Notes: generated from the sequence alone by a model not told the origin. 27,914 nt of DNA from Pseudomonadota bacterium (GCA_023436825.1 JAEZHS010000672.1:1-27914), one strand, 5' to 3'; numbered from the stretch's first letter, positions 1-8,116 are shown. A program made the numbers and translations.

Positions 1-240
1 CCGACCATCACCCGCGAGCCGTTCAAGAACCGCGGCCGCATCACCGACCTGATCGCCAGCGGCACCTTGGCGAACGACGTCGGCCTGCCGCCGATCGGCA
101 GGGCGCACGACCGCTTCATGCTGTGCGGCAGCGTGCAGATGCTGGCCGGCATCCGCGTCCTGCTCGAGGGCGCGGGCCTCAGCGAAGGCAGCACGACGGT
201 GCCGGGCGAGTTCGTGGTCGAGAAGGCGTTCGTCGAGTAG
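1..240 (+). CDS. fpr: Ferredoxin-NADP+ reductase, C-terminal 79 residues (partial)
   Basis: The frame is open from the first base and ends at TAG 238-240, so only the last 79 residues are present. The visible part has the NADP-side ending of the plant-type reductase family: an FMLCGS segment, a helix ending in LLEGAGL, and the closing FVVEKAFVE, which resembles the terminal (Y/F)VxERAFVE seen in bacterial Fpr proteins. The enzyme is an FAD flavoprotein that moves electrons between NADPH and ferredoxin or flavodoxin in the cytoplasm. The FAD-binding domain lies outside the window. The next gene is convergent and its stop is only 8 bp away. Assignment to the family is firm; the exact subtype is inferred. 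Confidence 0.85.
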   Translation, partial: PTITREPFKNRGRITDLIASGTLANDVGLPPIGRAHDRFMLCGSVQMLAGIRVLLEGAGLSEGSTTVPGEFVVEKAFVE

Positions 241-248
241 CGCAGCAG

Positions 249-782
249 TCACGGCGCCATGCGGTCGAGCAGACGGTCACGCCACACGTATTGATGAACG
301 AGCGCCGCCATCGCGTGGAGGAAAGCGACCAGGATAGTCAAATTGGCCGCGAGTTCGTGCCATTCATTGATGCTGCGCCGAATCGCGGCATCGCCACTCC
401 CGAACTGCGGCAGGAACCAGACGCCGAATAAATTGAAGCCCCGGTACGACGCGTCGGCGATACCCAGCACAATCACCGCGCCGAGGAGAACGTACAGCGC
501 GTGGTGAGTCGCTCTTGCAAGCACGTACAGAACGCCCGTGTCGGCTGGCGGCAGCGCGCGCCCGAAATGCGCTCGCCAGGCAATGCGCGTCAGGAAGACG
601 AATCCTGCGGTGAATCCGAGAAGCACATGGGCCGACCACAGACCCGTGCGAAACGGACCACGCGGCACCCAGTCGGCGGTCTGGCCGATCACCCACAGGG
701 CGACGACGAGGCCGACCATCATCCAGTGCAGCCAGATCGTCGTCGGGTCGTAACGTGCATCTTTTGTGGGCGTCGGCTCCAC
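249..782 (-). CDS. Cytochrome b561 (CybB family), 177 aa
   Basis: A di-heme, four-helix inner-membrane cytochrome that passes electrons between the quinone pool and partner proteins. The start chosen is GTG at 780-782, preceded by GGAG about ten bases upstream; the reading frame extends further up without a plausible site. With this start the length (177 aa) fits CybB. Candidate heme-ligand histidines are H19 (in IWLHW), H52 (SAHVLLGF), H94 (THHALYVLLG), H142 (NEWHE) and H156 (FLHAMAALVHQYV). Hydrophobic stretches cover roughly residues 16-36, 48-68, 90-110 and 143-163. An FNR/FixK-type box sits about 70 bp upstream of the start, which suggests activation at low oxygen. The gene diverges from the cation/proton antiporter gene. 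Confidence 0.85.
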   Translation of the reverse strand: MEPTPTKDARYDPTTIWLHWMMVGLVVALWVIGQTADWVPRGPFRTGLWSAHVLLGFTAGFVFLTRIAWRAHFGRALPPADTGVLYVLARATHHALYVLLGAVIVLGIADASYRGFNLFGVWFLPQFGSGDAAIRRSINEWHELAANLTILVAFLHAMAALVHQYVWRDRLLDRMAP

Positions 783-844
783 ATCCTTTCTCCTTCGCAC
801 GGTGCAACTCACTGCCAAACTAAATGAACGAAGCTGACAGGCGG

Positions 845-858
845 TTGACATGGATCAA
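845..858. promoter_or_regulatory. FNR/FixK-type binding box
   Basis: TTGAC-ATGG-ATCAA matches the FNR/Anr/FixK consensus TTGAT-N4-ATCAA at nine of ten conserved positions. Its centre is about 70 bp upstream of the cytochrome b561 GTG, so a class II site at -41.5 would put the transcription start near 810 on the minus strand. It is about 170 bp from the antiporter ATG, so the cytochrome gene is the likelier target. No FNR-family regulator gene is in the window. Confidence 0.6.
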
Positions 859-1020
859 CGGGCAGCCGTCAGCGCCATTGGGCCTTTCACCGAACGGGGC
901 GTTGCCCGCGGCGGCGATCGCCGGTACGCTGTTCGAACCAGATGGGGATGGAGTCCCCCGACAACCGCCGAAGAGGCCGATGACTCCTACCGAACGCATG
1001 GGCGCAGGTAGGAGGTTGTC

Positions 1021-2229
1021 ATGACTCAAGTGTGGGCGCAGACGGCGATGTGGCTGGGGTTGGCGCTGATCGCTACCCTGCTATCGATCTGGTTCAAGGT
1101 TGCAACCGCACTCTCGGAAATCGTCGTCGGGACGATCGCACAGCTGATCATCGGTACGGTCGCTGCCGTCTTCATGCTCGCGGTCGACGACTCGTACATC
1201 AAGTTCCTGTCAGGCGCCGGCGCCATCGTGCTCACCTTCCTGGCTGGCGCCGAGCTCGATCCGCAGGTCTTCCGGCGCAAATGGAAGGAAGCGACCGCGG
1301 TCGGCATCGCTGGTTTCCTGTTCCCCTTCCTCGGCTGCGCTGCGGCGGCACACTGGCTGCTCGGCTGGGACTCGCGGCAAAGCTGGCTCGGCGGCGTGGC
1401 CCTGTCGACCACCTCGGTCGCCGTGGTCTACGCCGTGATGCTCGAGTTCGGGCTGAACCGGACCGACTACGGCAAGACCCTGCTCGCCGCCTGCTTCATC
1501 AACGACCTCGCAACGGTGCTGGCGCTCGGGTTCATCTTCGCGCCATTCACCGAGCGCACCACGGTCTTCGCCAGCGGCGCCATCGCGGCCTTCGCCATAC
1601 TGCCCTGGCTCACGCCGCGCTTCTTCAAGTTCTACGGCAACCGGCCGTCCGAGCTCGAGGCGAAGTACCTGCTGCTATGCCTGTTCGGCCTCGGCGCCCT
1701 GGCGAGCTGGGCCGACAGCGAGGCCGTGCTGCCCGCCTACATCGTCGGCATGGTGCTGGCGGGCACGGTCGGCCGGGACCATGTCCTCATCCGGCGACTG
1801 CGCACCCTGACCTTCGGCTTCCTGACGCCGTTCTATTTCATCCGGGCGGGCTCGTTCGTCTCCCTTCCCGCGCTCATCGCGGCACCCGTTGCCTTTCTCG
1901 TCATGCTGGGCGCCAAGATGCTCACGAAGTTCGTCGGCGTGTATCCGGCGACGCGCGCCCATCGCAGCCCACGCCGCGAATCGCTCTACACGACGTTCCT
2001 GATGTCCACTGGCCTCACCTTTGGAACGATCTCCGCCCTCTTCGGCCTGTCGCATGGCGTGATCGACCGGAGCCAGTACTCCATCCTGGTGGCGGCCGTG
2101 GTCGCCAGCGCCGTGGTGCCGACGCTGATCGCCAACGCCTTCTACCTGCCGCACCACCTTTTGCCTGAAACGGCGGAAGGCGAGGCGGAGCCGGAACCCG
2201 TCGGGGTCGAAGCGCGGCGCCAGGGCTGA
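1021..2229 (+). CDS. Cation/proton antiporter, CPA2 (Kef/NapA) family, 402 aa
   Basis: A polytopic inner-membrane antiporter that exchanges Na+ or K+ for protons. The ATG at 1021 is preceded by a strong AGGAGGT at 1009-1015. The protein is hydrophobic throughout with roughly twelve membrane spans. The ion-binding helix is visible as CFINDLATVLALG with N161-D162; an Asn-Asp pair here is found in one subgroup of CPA2 proteins, and Asp-Asp in another. The family-typical segments LTFLAGAELD (about 71-80) and STTSVAVVYAVM (about 129-140) are also present. There is no C-terminal RCK/TrkA domain, only an acidic tail of about 20 residues, so nucleotide gating is unlikely. The ion specificity cannot be read from the sequence. 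Confidence 0.85.
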   Translation: MTQVWAQTAMWLGLALIATLLSIWFKVATALSEIVVGTIAQLIIGTVAAVFMLAVDDSYIKFLSGAGAIVLTFLAGAELDPQVFRRKWKEATAVGIAGFLFPFLGCAAAAHWLLGWDSRQSWLGGVALSTTSVAVVYAVMLEFGLNRTDYGKTLLAACFINDLATVLALGFIFAPFTERTTVFASGAIAAFAILPWLTPRFFKFYGNRPSELEAKYLLLCLFGLGALASWADSEAVLPAYIVGMVLAGTVGRDHVLIRRLRTLTFGFLTPFYFIRAGSFVSLPALIAAPVAFLVMLGAKMLTKFVGVYPATRAHRSPRRESLYTTFLMSTGLTFGTISALFGLSHGVIDRSQYSILVAAVVASAVVPTLIANAFYLPHHLLPETAEGEAEPEPVGVEARRQG

Positions 2230-2351
2230 CGCACCGCGGGGCGATTCCAGCCGAACGGATGTGCTCCACCGCTTGGTCGACCGTTGACGATCCTGACCGG
2301 CGGGCCCAGGATTCCAGTTGCACTGAGGTCACTGATCGATGGAGGTCTGTG

Positions 2352-2648
2352 ATGGTGCAACATAAGCTGCCTTTCGAGAATCGCGTGACCAACGGCGAAC
2401 ACGCTTGGGAATGGCACTGCCAACTCGAACGCATTGGCACCAACAACGTGCGCATGATGTTCGCCGACCACGAATGCCATCATCCCGAGGACCGCCTGGT
2501 CGTGGCCGACGTGCCGCCACAGTTCGTGCGCGACTGGCTCGCCTATCACGACCGACATGCGGCGCGCATGGAGATGTGTTGGCGCGCCGGCGTGATCGTG
2601 CTTGCCGCCATCGCCGCAACGGCGTCTCTGTATACTGCCTTGCACTAG
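2352..2648 (+). CDS. Small protein with a C-terminal membrane segment, 98 aa
   Basis: I do not recognise a family. The start is the ATG at 2352, set by GGAGGT at 2341-2346; the open frame runs further upstream to 2259 but has no ribosome site there. The first 75 residues are polar and rich in His and Trp (WEWHCQLERIG, FADHECHHPEDR), and residues about 79-96 form one hydrophobic segment, so the protein is probably tail-anchored with the His-rich part in the cytoplasm. It lies 122 bp downstream of the antiporter on the same strand and may be co-transcribed. The frame has normal codon use for this genome, which supports a real gene. Confidence 0.6.
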   Translation: MVQHKLPFENRVTNGEHAWEWHCQLERIGTNNVRMMFADHECHHPEDRLVVADVPPQFVRDWLAYHDRHAARMEMCWRAGVIVLAAIAATASLYTALH

Positions 2649-2699
2649 TTGCCGAGGTGCATGACGACGGCTGAGCAGGCCGCACGTTGGTCGCGCAAT

Positions 2700-2713
2700 G
2701 GTCCGTCCGGACC
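2700..2713. terminator. Short hairpin between convergent genes
   Basis: GGTCC-gtcc-GGACC forms a 5-bp stem between the stop of the small membrane-tail gene (2648) and the stop of the enolase-superfamily gene (2720). There is no T-tract on either side, so it is only a weak candidate for transcription end. Confidence 0.25.
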
Positions 2714-2719
2714 GCAGGC

Positions 2720-3850
2720 TTAGCCCTTCACGTCGACGCGCCGACGCGCCAGCATCGCCTCGTCGACCGCGAGGCCAAGTCCCGCTCCCTCCGGCACGAC
2801 CACGCATCCGCCGTCGGGCTTCGGTGCATTGATGAACGTGTCGGCGGCGCGCGCCCAGCCGTCGGCCAGCTCTGCCGGCTTGGTCGCGCGCATGTGGGTC
2901 GCGAGCACATGCAGATTGGCGGCGTTGCCGATCGCGGGCTGGGTCTGGTGCGGCACGAACTCCGCGCCGTGGGCGTGGCAAAGGGCAGCGCATTGCATCA
3001 TGCCCGTCACGCCGCCCATCTTCACGATGTCGGGCTGGACCATGCGCACGCCGCTTTCGATCAGCGCCGCCACCGACTGCAGCGTGTAGCACTGCTCGCC
3101 GGCCGACACCGTGATGTCGAGCCGCTGCGCGACCTCGCCCATCGCCTTGAGGTGGTAGTATTCGACAGGCTCCTCGAACCAGAGGTAGCCGAGATCTTCC
3201 AGCGCGCGGCCGACCCGGATCGCGGCGCCGACCGAATAGCGGTTGTTGGCATCGAAGGCCAACGGGAAGCCCTCGCCCACGAGCCTGCGCACGGCCTTCG
3301 CCTTGGCGATATCGCCCGCGATGTCGCGATCGATCTCGCCGCGCGCGCCGTCCCAGCGGATCTTGATCGCCGACGGCCGCTCCGCCTCGAGCCTCGCCTC
3401 GACCGTCCGCAGCACGCCGTCGACATCGCGGTCGGCATTGCCGCCGATCGAGGCATAGAACGGGATGCGCGTGCGCCACGCGCCGCCCAGCAGCTTGTGG
3501 ATCGGCTGGCCGAACGCCTTGCCCTTCAAGTCCCAGAGCGCGATATCGACCGCCGCCAAGGCGCCCGTCACGATGCCGTCGGGGCCGAGCTTGATCAGCT
3601 TGTGCAGCAGGCGGTCGAGCACGACGGCATGATCGAGCGGATCGGCGCCGATCAGCGCCGGCGCCATGTCGCGCGCGATGACCTGGAGCGACGCCACGCC
3701 GCCCTGCATGGGCGAAGCCTCGCCAAGACCGGTCATGCCGTCGGCGTGGACGGCGACGACGGCGGTCGCCGAGCCGAAGGCAGCCTCGGCGGCGGAGCGA
3801 GAGATGTCGCCCCAGCGCACCAGAAATGTTTCAATCTTGGCGATCTTCAT
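2720..3850 (-). CDS. Mandelate racemase/muconate-lactonizing enzyme family protein, 376 aa
   Basis: A member of the enolase superfamily, which abstracts a proton alpha to a carboxylate with Mg2+ help; most bacterial examples of this type dehydrate or racemise sugar acids or hydroxy acids. Visible catalytic parts are the second-strand base motif K163-I-R165, the metal ligands D200 (FDANN), E226 (WFEEPV) and E252 (SAGEQ), and the second base pair D274 (QPDIVKMGG) with H301 (VPHQTQ). The K-x-R in place of the common K-x-K leaves K163 and H301 as the likely bases, which places it in the mandelate-racemase subgroup without fixing the substrate. Length is typical. It starts 7 bp after the LacI gene and is probably in one operon with it. 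Confidence 0.85.
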   Translation of the reverse strand: MKIAKIETFLVRWGDISRSAAEAAFGSATAVVAVHADGMTGLGEASPMQGGVASLQVIARDMAPALIGADPLDHAVVLDRLLHKLIKLGPDGIVTGALAAVDIALWDLKGKAFGQPIHKLLGGAWRTRIPFYASIGGNADRDVDGVLRTVEARLEAERPSAIKIRWDGARGEIDRDIAGDIAKAKAVRRLVGEGFPLAFDANNRYSVGAAIRVGRALEDLGYLWFEEPVEYYHLKAMGEVAQRLDITVSAGEQCYTLQSVAALIESGVRMVQPDIVKMGGVTGMMQCAALCHAHGAEFVPHQTQPAIGNAANLHVLATHMRATKPAELADGWARAADTFINAPKPDGGCVVVPEGAGLGLAVDEAMLARRRVDVKG

Positions 3851-3857
3851 GATGGCC

Positions 3858-4895
3858 CTATCCGCTCTCTCTCAAGACTAGCTCGAACCCGAGATCGACG
3901 CGCCGAGGCCTCGTCGGATCGAGCGCCAGTTCGGCGGCCGTGCGGCCAATGGCGACACCATGGACACGGATCGTGCTGACGGCCGGCGCGAACAGCCGTC
4001 CCATCTCGAGGTCGCCGAGCCCCACGACGGCGACAGGCTGGGGCGAACCGGCGGGTCCAAGCAGATCGGCGCGGCGCATCGCCGACAGGAGAGCGATGGC
4101 GTAGGCGTCGTTGGCCGCGAAGACGGCGTCGGCGTCGGGTGCCTCCGTCAGAACCACCGTCGCGGCGCCGGGGCCGGCCCCGCGTGCGATCAGCACACGC
4201 TGCGGCTCGTCCAGTCCCGCGCCGCGAGCAGCCTCGACGAAGCCCAGCCAACGCTGCTCGGCGCGGCGGTCGTCGCCGCCGACGAAGGCCAACCGTCGCC
4301 GGCCGGCCTTGGCGAAATAGCCGGCAACCTCGATGCCGGCGGCATAGTTGTCGAACCCGGCCGCAGCGTCGATCGGTGCGGCCGGCAGTTCCCAGGTCTC
4401 GACCACCGGGATGCGCGCCCGCCTCAGCATCTCGGCGCCGGCCGCCGTCGCCGGTGCGCCCACCATGATGACGGCCTCGGGCCGGCGCGACAGGAGCGCC
4501 GCCAGCATTTTCTCCTCGCGCGCATCGTCATATCCCGACTGGGCCAGGATCACCGTGAAGCCGAGCGGCTCGAGCACCTCGGAAAGGCCCTGGACGGTAT
4601 CGGCGAAGATCGAGTTGGCGATCGTCGGCACGAGCACGCCGACCGACCGCGTGCGAGCGCTGGCCAGCGAGCCCGCCACCATGTTCGGCACGTAGCCCAA
4701 TTCGCGCATCGCCGCTTCGACGCGCAGCCGCGTATCGTCCGACACGATGCCCGGCTGTCGCACCACCCTGCTGACAGTGATCGGCGAAACCCCGGCGCGC
4801 TTGGCAACGGCGTCCAGGGTGGGCGCGCTGCGGGCCGGCAGTTCCATCGGGTCAGGCATCTCGCCCAGCATATCCCTGCCATGCGATCTCGCCAT
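3858..4895 (-). CDS. LacI-family transcriptional regulator, 345 aa
   Basis: A repressor with an N-terminal DNA-binding domain and a periplasmic-binding-protein-like sensor. The helix-turn-helix spans about residues 26-50 (TLDAVAKRAGVSPITVSRVV), followed by the hinge region with YVPNMVAGSLA and the core starting RSVGVLVPTIANSIFAD. I chose ATG 4893-4895 (GGTGGA about ten bases upstream). An earlier in-frame ATG at 4944-4946 lies inside an operator and is less likely; the ATG at 4857-4859 is another option. Two LacI-type operators stand just upstream, so it most likely represses itself and the divergent PhyH operon until a pathway compound binds. The ligand is unknown. Confidence 0.88.
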   Translation of the reverse strand: MARSHGRDMLGEMPDPMELPARSAPTLDAVAKRAGVSPITVSRVVRQPGIVSDDTRLRVEAAMRELGYVPNMVAGSLASARTRSVGVLVPTIANSIFADTVQGLSEVLEPLGFTVILAQSGYDDAREEKMLAALLSRRPEAVIMVGAPATAAGAEMLRRARIPVVETWELPAAPIDAAAGFDNYAAGIEVAGYFAKAGRRRLAFVGGDDRRAEQRWLGFVEAARGAGLDEPQRVLIARGAGPGAATVVLTEAPDADAVFAANDAYAIALLSAMRRADLLGPAGSPQPVAVVGLGDLEMGRLFAPAVSTIRVHGVAIGRTAAELALDPTRPRRVDLGFELVLRESG

Positions 4896-4908
4896 TGCAA
4901 TCCACCGA

Positions 4909-4924
4909 ATGACAGCGCTACCAT
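4909..4924. promoter_or_regulatory. LacI-type operator, copy 1
   Basis: ATGACAGCGCTACCAT is an imperfect palindrome around a central CG, the hallmark of LacI-family operators. It differs from copy 2 at one position and lies 22 bp from it (two helical turns), so two dimers could bind on one face of the DNA. It sits between the lacI start at 4895 and the PhyH start at 4972. Confidence 0.7.
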
Positions 4925-4930
4925 TAGCTA

Positions 4931-4946
4931 ATGACAGCGCTATCAT
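4931..4946. promoter_or_regulatory. LacI-type operator, copy 2
   Basis: ATGACAGCGCTATCAT is palindromic except for one C/T pair position (ideal form ATGAYAGCGCTRTCAT). Together with copy 1 it brackets a separate 12-bp perfect palindrome CATTAGCTAATG at 4922-4933. The site lies about 25 bp before the PhyH gene start, a position where a repressor would block transcription. Confidence 0.75.
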
Positions 4947-4971
4947 AAGCCGTCAAGGCATGGAGGAAGCA

Positions 4972-5841
4972 ATGCTCAGCGAGCAGCAAGTTCAGGCCTA
5001 CAAGCGGGACGGCGTCATCGTCGTGCCCGACGTCCTCGACGGCCAGGTCCTGACCCGCATCCGCCAGGTCGTGGCCGAGTTGGTTGCCGGCGCCGCCGAC
5101 ACGACCGAGCACACCGACGTCTACGACCTCGAGCCGGGCCACACGCCGCAGAGCCCGCGCGTGCGCCGCATCAAGGCGCCGCACAAGGTGCATGCGGTGT
5201 TCGACGAGGTCGTGCGCAGCCCGCAGGTGATCGGGATACTCACGGCGCTGCTGGGACCGGGACTGCGCCTGCACGGCTCGAAGCTCAACATGAAGTCGGC
5301 GCATTACGGCTCGCCCGTCGAGTGGCACCAGGACTGGGCGTTCTATCCGCACACCAACGACGACGTGCTGGCGATCGGCGTGCTGCTCGACGACACCGAC
5401 CTCTCCAACGGCCCCATGCTGGTGTCGCCCGGCACGCATACCGGGCCGGTGTGGAACCATCACGGCGCGGACGGCCGCTTCGCGGGCCTCATCGACCCCG
5501 ACGAGATCCACGCCGAGATCGAGCGTTCCATCCCCTGCATGGGCCGCGCCGGCAGCATGTCGTTCCATCACGTGCGCGCGCTGCACGGATCGGCGCTCAA
5601 CACGTCCGATCGCCCGCGCAACCTGCTGCTCTACGAAGTCGCGACGAGCGATGCATGGCCGCTGATGGGCGTGAAGGATTTCGCCGAGTTCGACAGCCGC
5701 CTGCTCGCGGGCCCCTCGGTCACCACGCCGCGCATGACGGCAGCGCCGGTCCGCATGCCCCTGCCCCCGCCGCTGCGCAGCGGCTCGATCTACGAGACTC
5801 AATCCATCGCGACGAAGTCCTATTTCAATCGCGCAGCCTGA
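4972..5841 (+). CDS. Phytanoyl-CoA dioxygenase (PhyH) family protein, 289 aa
   Basis: An Fe(II)/2-oxoglutarate-dependent oxygenase of the PhyH family, which hydroxylates small molecules in the cytoplasm. The iron facial triad can be seen as H119-x-D121 (EWHQDW) and the distal H205 (RALHGS); R214 or R216 in the following SDRPRN is placed to bind 2-oxoglutarate. I chose ATG 4972, with GGAGG at 4962-4966 five bases upstream; the frame is open far upstream but that part crosses the operators. It is first in an apparent operon with the MFS importer and the TIM-barrel gene and faces the LacI regulator. A role as first oxidation step of the imported compound is inferred; the substrate is unknown. 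Confidence 0.85.
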   Translation: MLSEQQVQAYKRDGVIVVPDVLDGQVLTRIRQVVAELVAGAADTTEHTDVYDLEPGHTPQSPRVRRIKAPHKVHAVFDEVVRSPQVIGILTALLGPGLRLHGSKLNMKSAHYGSPVEWHQDWAFYPHTNDDVLAIGVLLDDTDLSNGPMLVSPGTHTGPVWNHHGADGRFAGLIDPDEIHAEIERSIPCMGRAGSMSFHHVRALHGSALNTSDRPRNLLLYEVATSDAWPLMGVKDFAEFDSRLLAGPSVTTPRMTAAPVRMPLPPPLRSGSIYETQSIATKSYFNRAA

Positions 5842-5896
5842 GCGGCCGCGGCCCCTGAAAAACAGGCCGATAAGAACAAGCAGATGAGGAAACGCC

Positions 5897-7234
5897 ATGA
5901 CAACGACGACCAAGGACGCCGGCCGCATGCCGGTGCGCGTGATCATTGCCGCCAGCGTGGGCTCGGCGCTCGAATGGTATGACTTCTTCCTCTACGGCAC
6001 CGCCGCCGCGCTGGTGTTCGGCGAGCTCTTCTTTCCCAAGAGCGATCCGCTGGTCGGGACGCTGCTGTCCTTCCTGACCTTCGGCGTCGGCTTCGTGGTC
6101 CGGCCGCTGGGCGGCATCATCTTCGGCATCATGGGCGATCGCTATGGTCGCAAGCCCGTCCTGGTGACGACCCTGCTGATGATCGGCATCGGCACGACGG
6201 CAATCGGCCTGCTGCCTACCTACGCGCAGATCGGCTACTGGGCGCCGCTCCTGCTCGTGGCGATGCGCGTCGTGCAGGGGCTGGGCGCGGGCGCCGAGTA
6301 TGGCGGCGCCGTGATCTACCTGGTGGAGAATGCGCCGGCGCGGCACCGCGGCTTCTGGGGCGGCTTCGCGCCTCTCGGCGTCTCGGTCGGCAACCTGTTG
6401 GCGGCCGGTGCCTTCGCCCTCGTGACCATGCTGCCGCGCGAGGACCTGATGTCGTGGGGCTGGCGCGTGCCGTTCCTCGCCAGCATCCTGCTGATCGCCG
6501 TCGGCATCTATGTCCGCCTGCGCGTCACCGAGACGCCGGTCTACACCGAAGCCGTGGTCGCCCGGAACAAGGTCGAAAGCAATCCGGCGATGACGGCCCT
6601 GCAGAAGCATCCGCGCAACTTCATGGTCGTGCTGGGAGCGCGACTGGCTGAAAATGGCCTGGGGTACCTCTTCCCGGTCTGGGGGTTGAGCTACGTCATC
6701 AGCCTCGGGGTTTCCCGAGCCGATGCGTTGAGCGCCCTCATGGTCGCCTTCATCGTCGAGCTGTTCGCGATCCTGGGCTTTGCCGCCCTGTCGGACCGGA
6801 TCGGCCGCCGGCCCGTCTACATGTTCGGCGCGCTCGCCGGCGTGGCGCTCGCCTTCCCGTTCTTCTGGCTGGTGAGCACCAAGGAATGGATCTGGATCGC
6901 ACTCGCCTTCATCCTGGCGCGCGCGGTGGTGACGGCGGCGATGTTCGGACCGCAGGCCGCCTACTTCGCCGAGCTCTTCCCTCCGCAGCGGCGCTTTGCC
7001 GGCTTCGCCTTCGCCCGCGAGCTGGGCTCGTTGCTGGCCGGCGGGCCGGCGCCGTTCCTCGCCACCGCGCTCGTGGCCTGGGCCAGCGGCGCCTGGTGGC
7101 CGGTCTCGGTCTATGTGATCGTGCTGTCGCTGCTCACCACCTGGGCCATCTGGGCCGGGCCCGAGACCTACGAGGAAAGCATCACGACCGACAATTCGCT
7201 GCCTGCAGCATCGGCACAGCCGGCGCGAGCCTGA
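5897..7234 (+). CDS. MFS transporter, metabolite:H+ symporter type, 445 aa
   Basis: A twelve-span inner-membrane importer of the metabolite:H+ symporter subfamily (ShiA, ProP, KgtP relatives). The N-terminal signature SALEWYDFFLYGTAA (about residues 16-30) and the loop between spans 2 and 3, GDRYGRKPVL, are characteristic, as is the RVVQGLGAGAEYGGA segment in span 4. The ATG at 5897 has GAGGA eleven bases upstream. The gene lies 55 bp after the PhyH gene and 3 bp before the TIM-barrel gene, so it is probably the uptake system of the LacI-controlled pathway. Members of this subfamily usually carry small organic acids or zwitterions, which hints at the pathway substrate. Confidence 0.85.
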   Translation: MTTTTKDAGRMPVRVIIAASVGSALEWYDFFLYGTAAALVFGELFFPKSDPLVGTLLSFLTFGVGFVVRPLGGIIFGIMGDRYGRKPVLVTTLLMIGIGTTAIGLLPTYAQIGYWAPLLLVAMRVVQGLGAGAEYGGAVIYLVENAPARHRGFWGGFAPLGVSVGNLLAAGAFALVTMLPREDLMSWGWRVPFLASILLIAVGIYVRLRVTETPVYTEAVVARNKVESNPAMTALQKHPRNFMVVLGARLAENGLGYLFPVWGLSYVISLGVSRADALSALMVAFIVELFAILGFAALSDRIGRRPVYMFGALAGVALAFPFFWLVSTKEWIWIALAFILARAVVTAAMFGPQAAYFAELFPPQRRFAGFAFARELGSLLAGGPAPFLATALVAWASGAWWPVSVYVIVLSLLTTWAIWAGPETYEESITTDNSLPAASAQPARA

Positions 7235-7237
7235 TCC

Positions 7238-8083
7238 GTGCCGCAGCAGCTTCGCGTCCTGCAATCGCTCTGGGCCATGGAGCGGCGTCGCGCAGACGCC
7301 GCCGAATGGCCGTTGCAGACGCAGCTGAAAATGATCCGGGACGCGGGCTTTGACGGCGCCGGCGTCCGCTTCATCGATCCCGACTTCGCCACCGAAGCCA
7401 CCGACTTCCTGCGCGCGCACGATATGATCTGGCAGGCGCAGTGCTATCCGACCAGCGTCGACGATCTGAAGCCTGTGCTCGACCTAGTGGCACGGTTGGG
7501 CGCCGACCACGTCAACCTGCAGCCGAACGTGCGGCCGCGGCGCCTCGAGGACTGCATCCCATTGCTGGAGGGCTGGCGGCGTCTCAGCGAACAGTCCGGC
7601 GTGGCGGTCCATGTCGAGACCCATCGCGACCGCATGACGACCGATCTGTACTTCATGCTTCAGCTCCTCGACTGCTTCCCCGACCTCAGGCTAACGGCGG
7701 ACATCTCGCACTATCTGGTGGGGCGCGAATTCGCCTGGCCGGTCGACGAGGAGAACCACCGCATGATGCACCGCGTGCTCGACAATGCCTGGGGCATCCA
7801 CGGCCGCATCGCCAGCCGCGAGCAGGTGCAGATCTCGCTCGGCTTCCCGCAGCATCAGGGCTGGGTCGAGCTGTTCATGGGCTGGTGGGAATACGCCATC
7901 CGATCCTGGCGCAAGCGCGCCGGCCCGCACGCCATCCTGACGTTTCTGTGCGAGCTTGGGCCGCCGCCGTACGCCATCACCGGCCCGGACGGCGCCGAAC
8001 TGTCGGACCGCTGGCAGGACGCGCTGGTCCTGAAGGCCAAGATCGAAGGGCTGTGGCGGCGTATCGAGGCGGAACCGGTCTAA
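7238..8083 (+). CDS. Sugar phosphate isomerase/epimerase-like TIM-barrel protein, 281 aa
   Basis: The sequence has the xylose-isomerase-like TIM-barrel layout: a metal-binding Glu in AVHVETHRDR (about residue 130), Asp-Ser-His in LTADISHYL (about 154-157), a GIHGRIAS loop (about 188), and a closing Glu in FLCELGPPPY (about 236). Such enzymes isomerise, epimerise or dehydrate sugars and inositols using a divalent metal. The GTG at 7238 is 3 bp after the MFS stop and has no clear ribosome site, so translation may be coupled; an ATG at 7277 is a weaker alternative because it cuts into the first beta strand. It is the last gene of the PhyH operon. The substrate is not predictable. Confidence 0.75.
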   Translation: MPQQLRVLQSLWAMERRRADAAEWPLQTQLKMIRDAGFDGAGVRFIDPDFATEATDFLRAHDMIWQAQCYPTSVDDLKPVLDLVARLGADHVNLQPNVRPRRLEDCIPLLEGWRRLSEQSGVAVHVETHRDRMTTDLYFMLQLLDCFPDLRLTADISHYLVGREFAWPVDEENHRMMHRVLDNAWGIHGRIASREQVQISLGFPQHQGWVELFMGWWEYAIRSWRKRAGPHAILTFLCELGPPPYAITGPDGAELSDRWQDALVLKAKIEGLWRRIEAEPV

Positions 8084-8116
8084 CGACACAGTCGCTGCGC
8101 CGGCAACTTTCTCGTT

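Noticed and set aside
2142..3479. Long minus-strand frame of 445 codons overlapping the mandelate-racemase-type gene
   Set aside because: It runs in another frame of the same strand over a well-supported gene and has the Arg/Ala/Gly-rich content of a GC-rich shadow.
5825..7420. 531-codon minus-strand frame opposite the MHS importer
   Set aside because: Antisense to a clear membrane transporter; the product is rich in His, Asp, Glu, Gln and Arg, typical of the reverse strand of hydrophobic codons.
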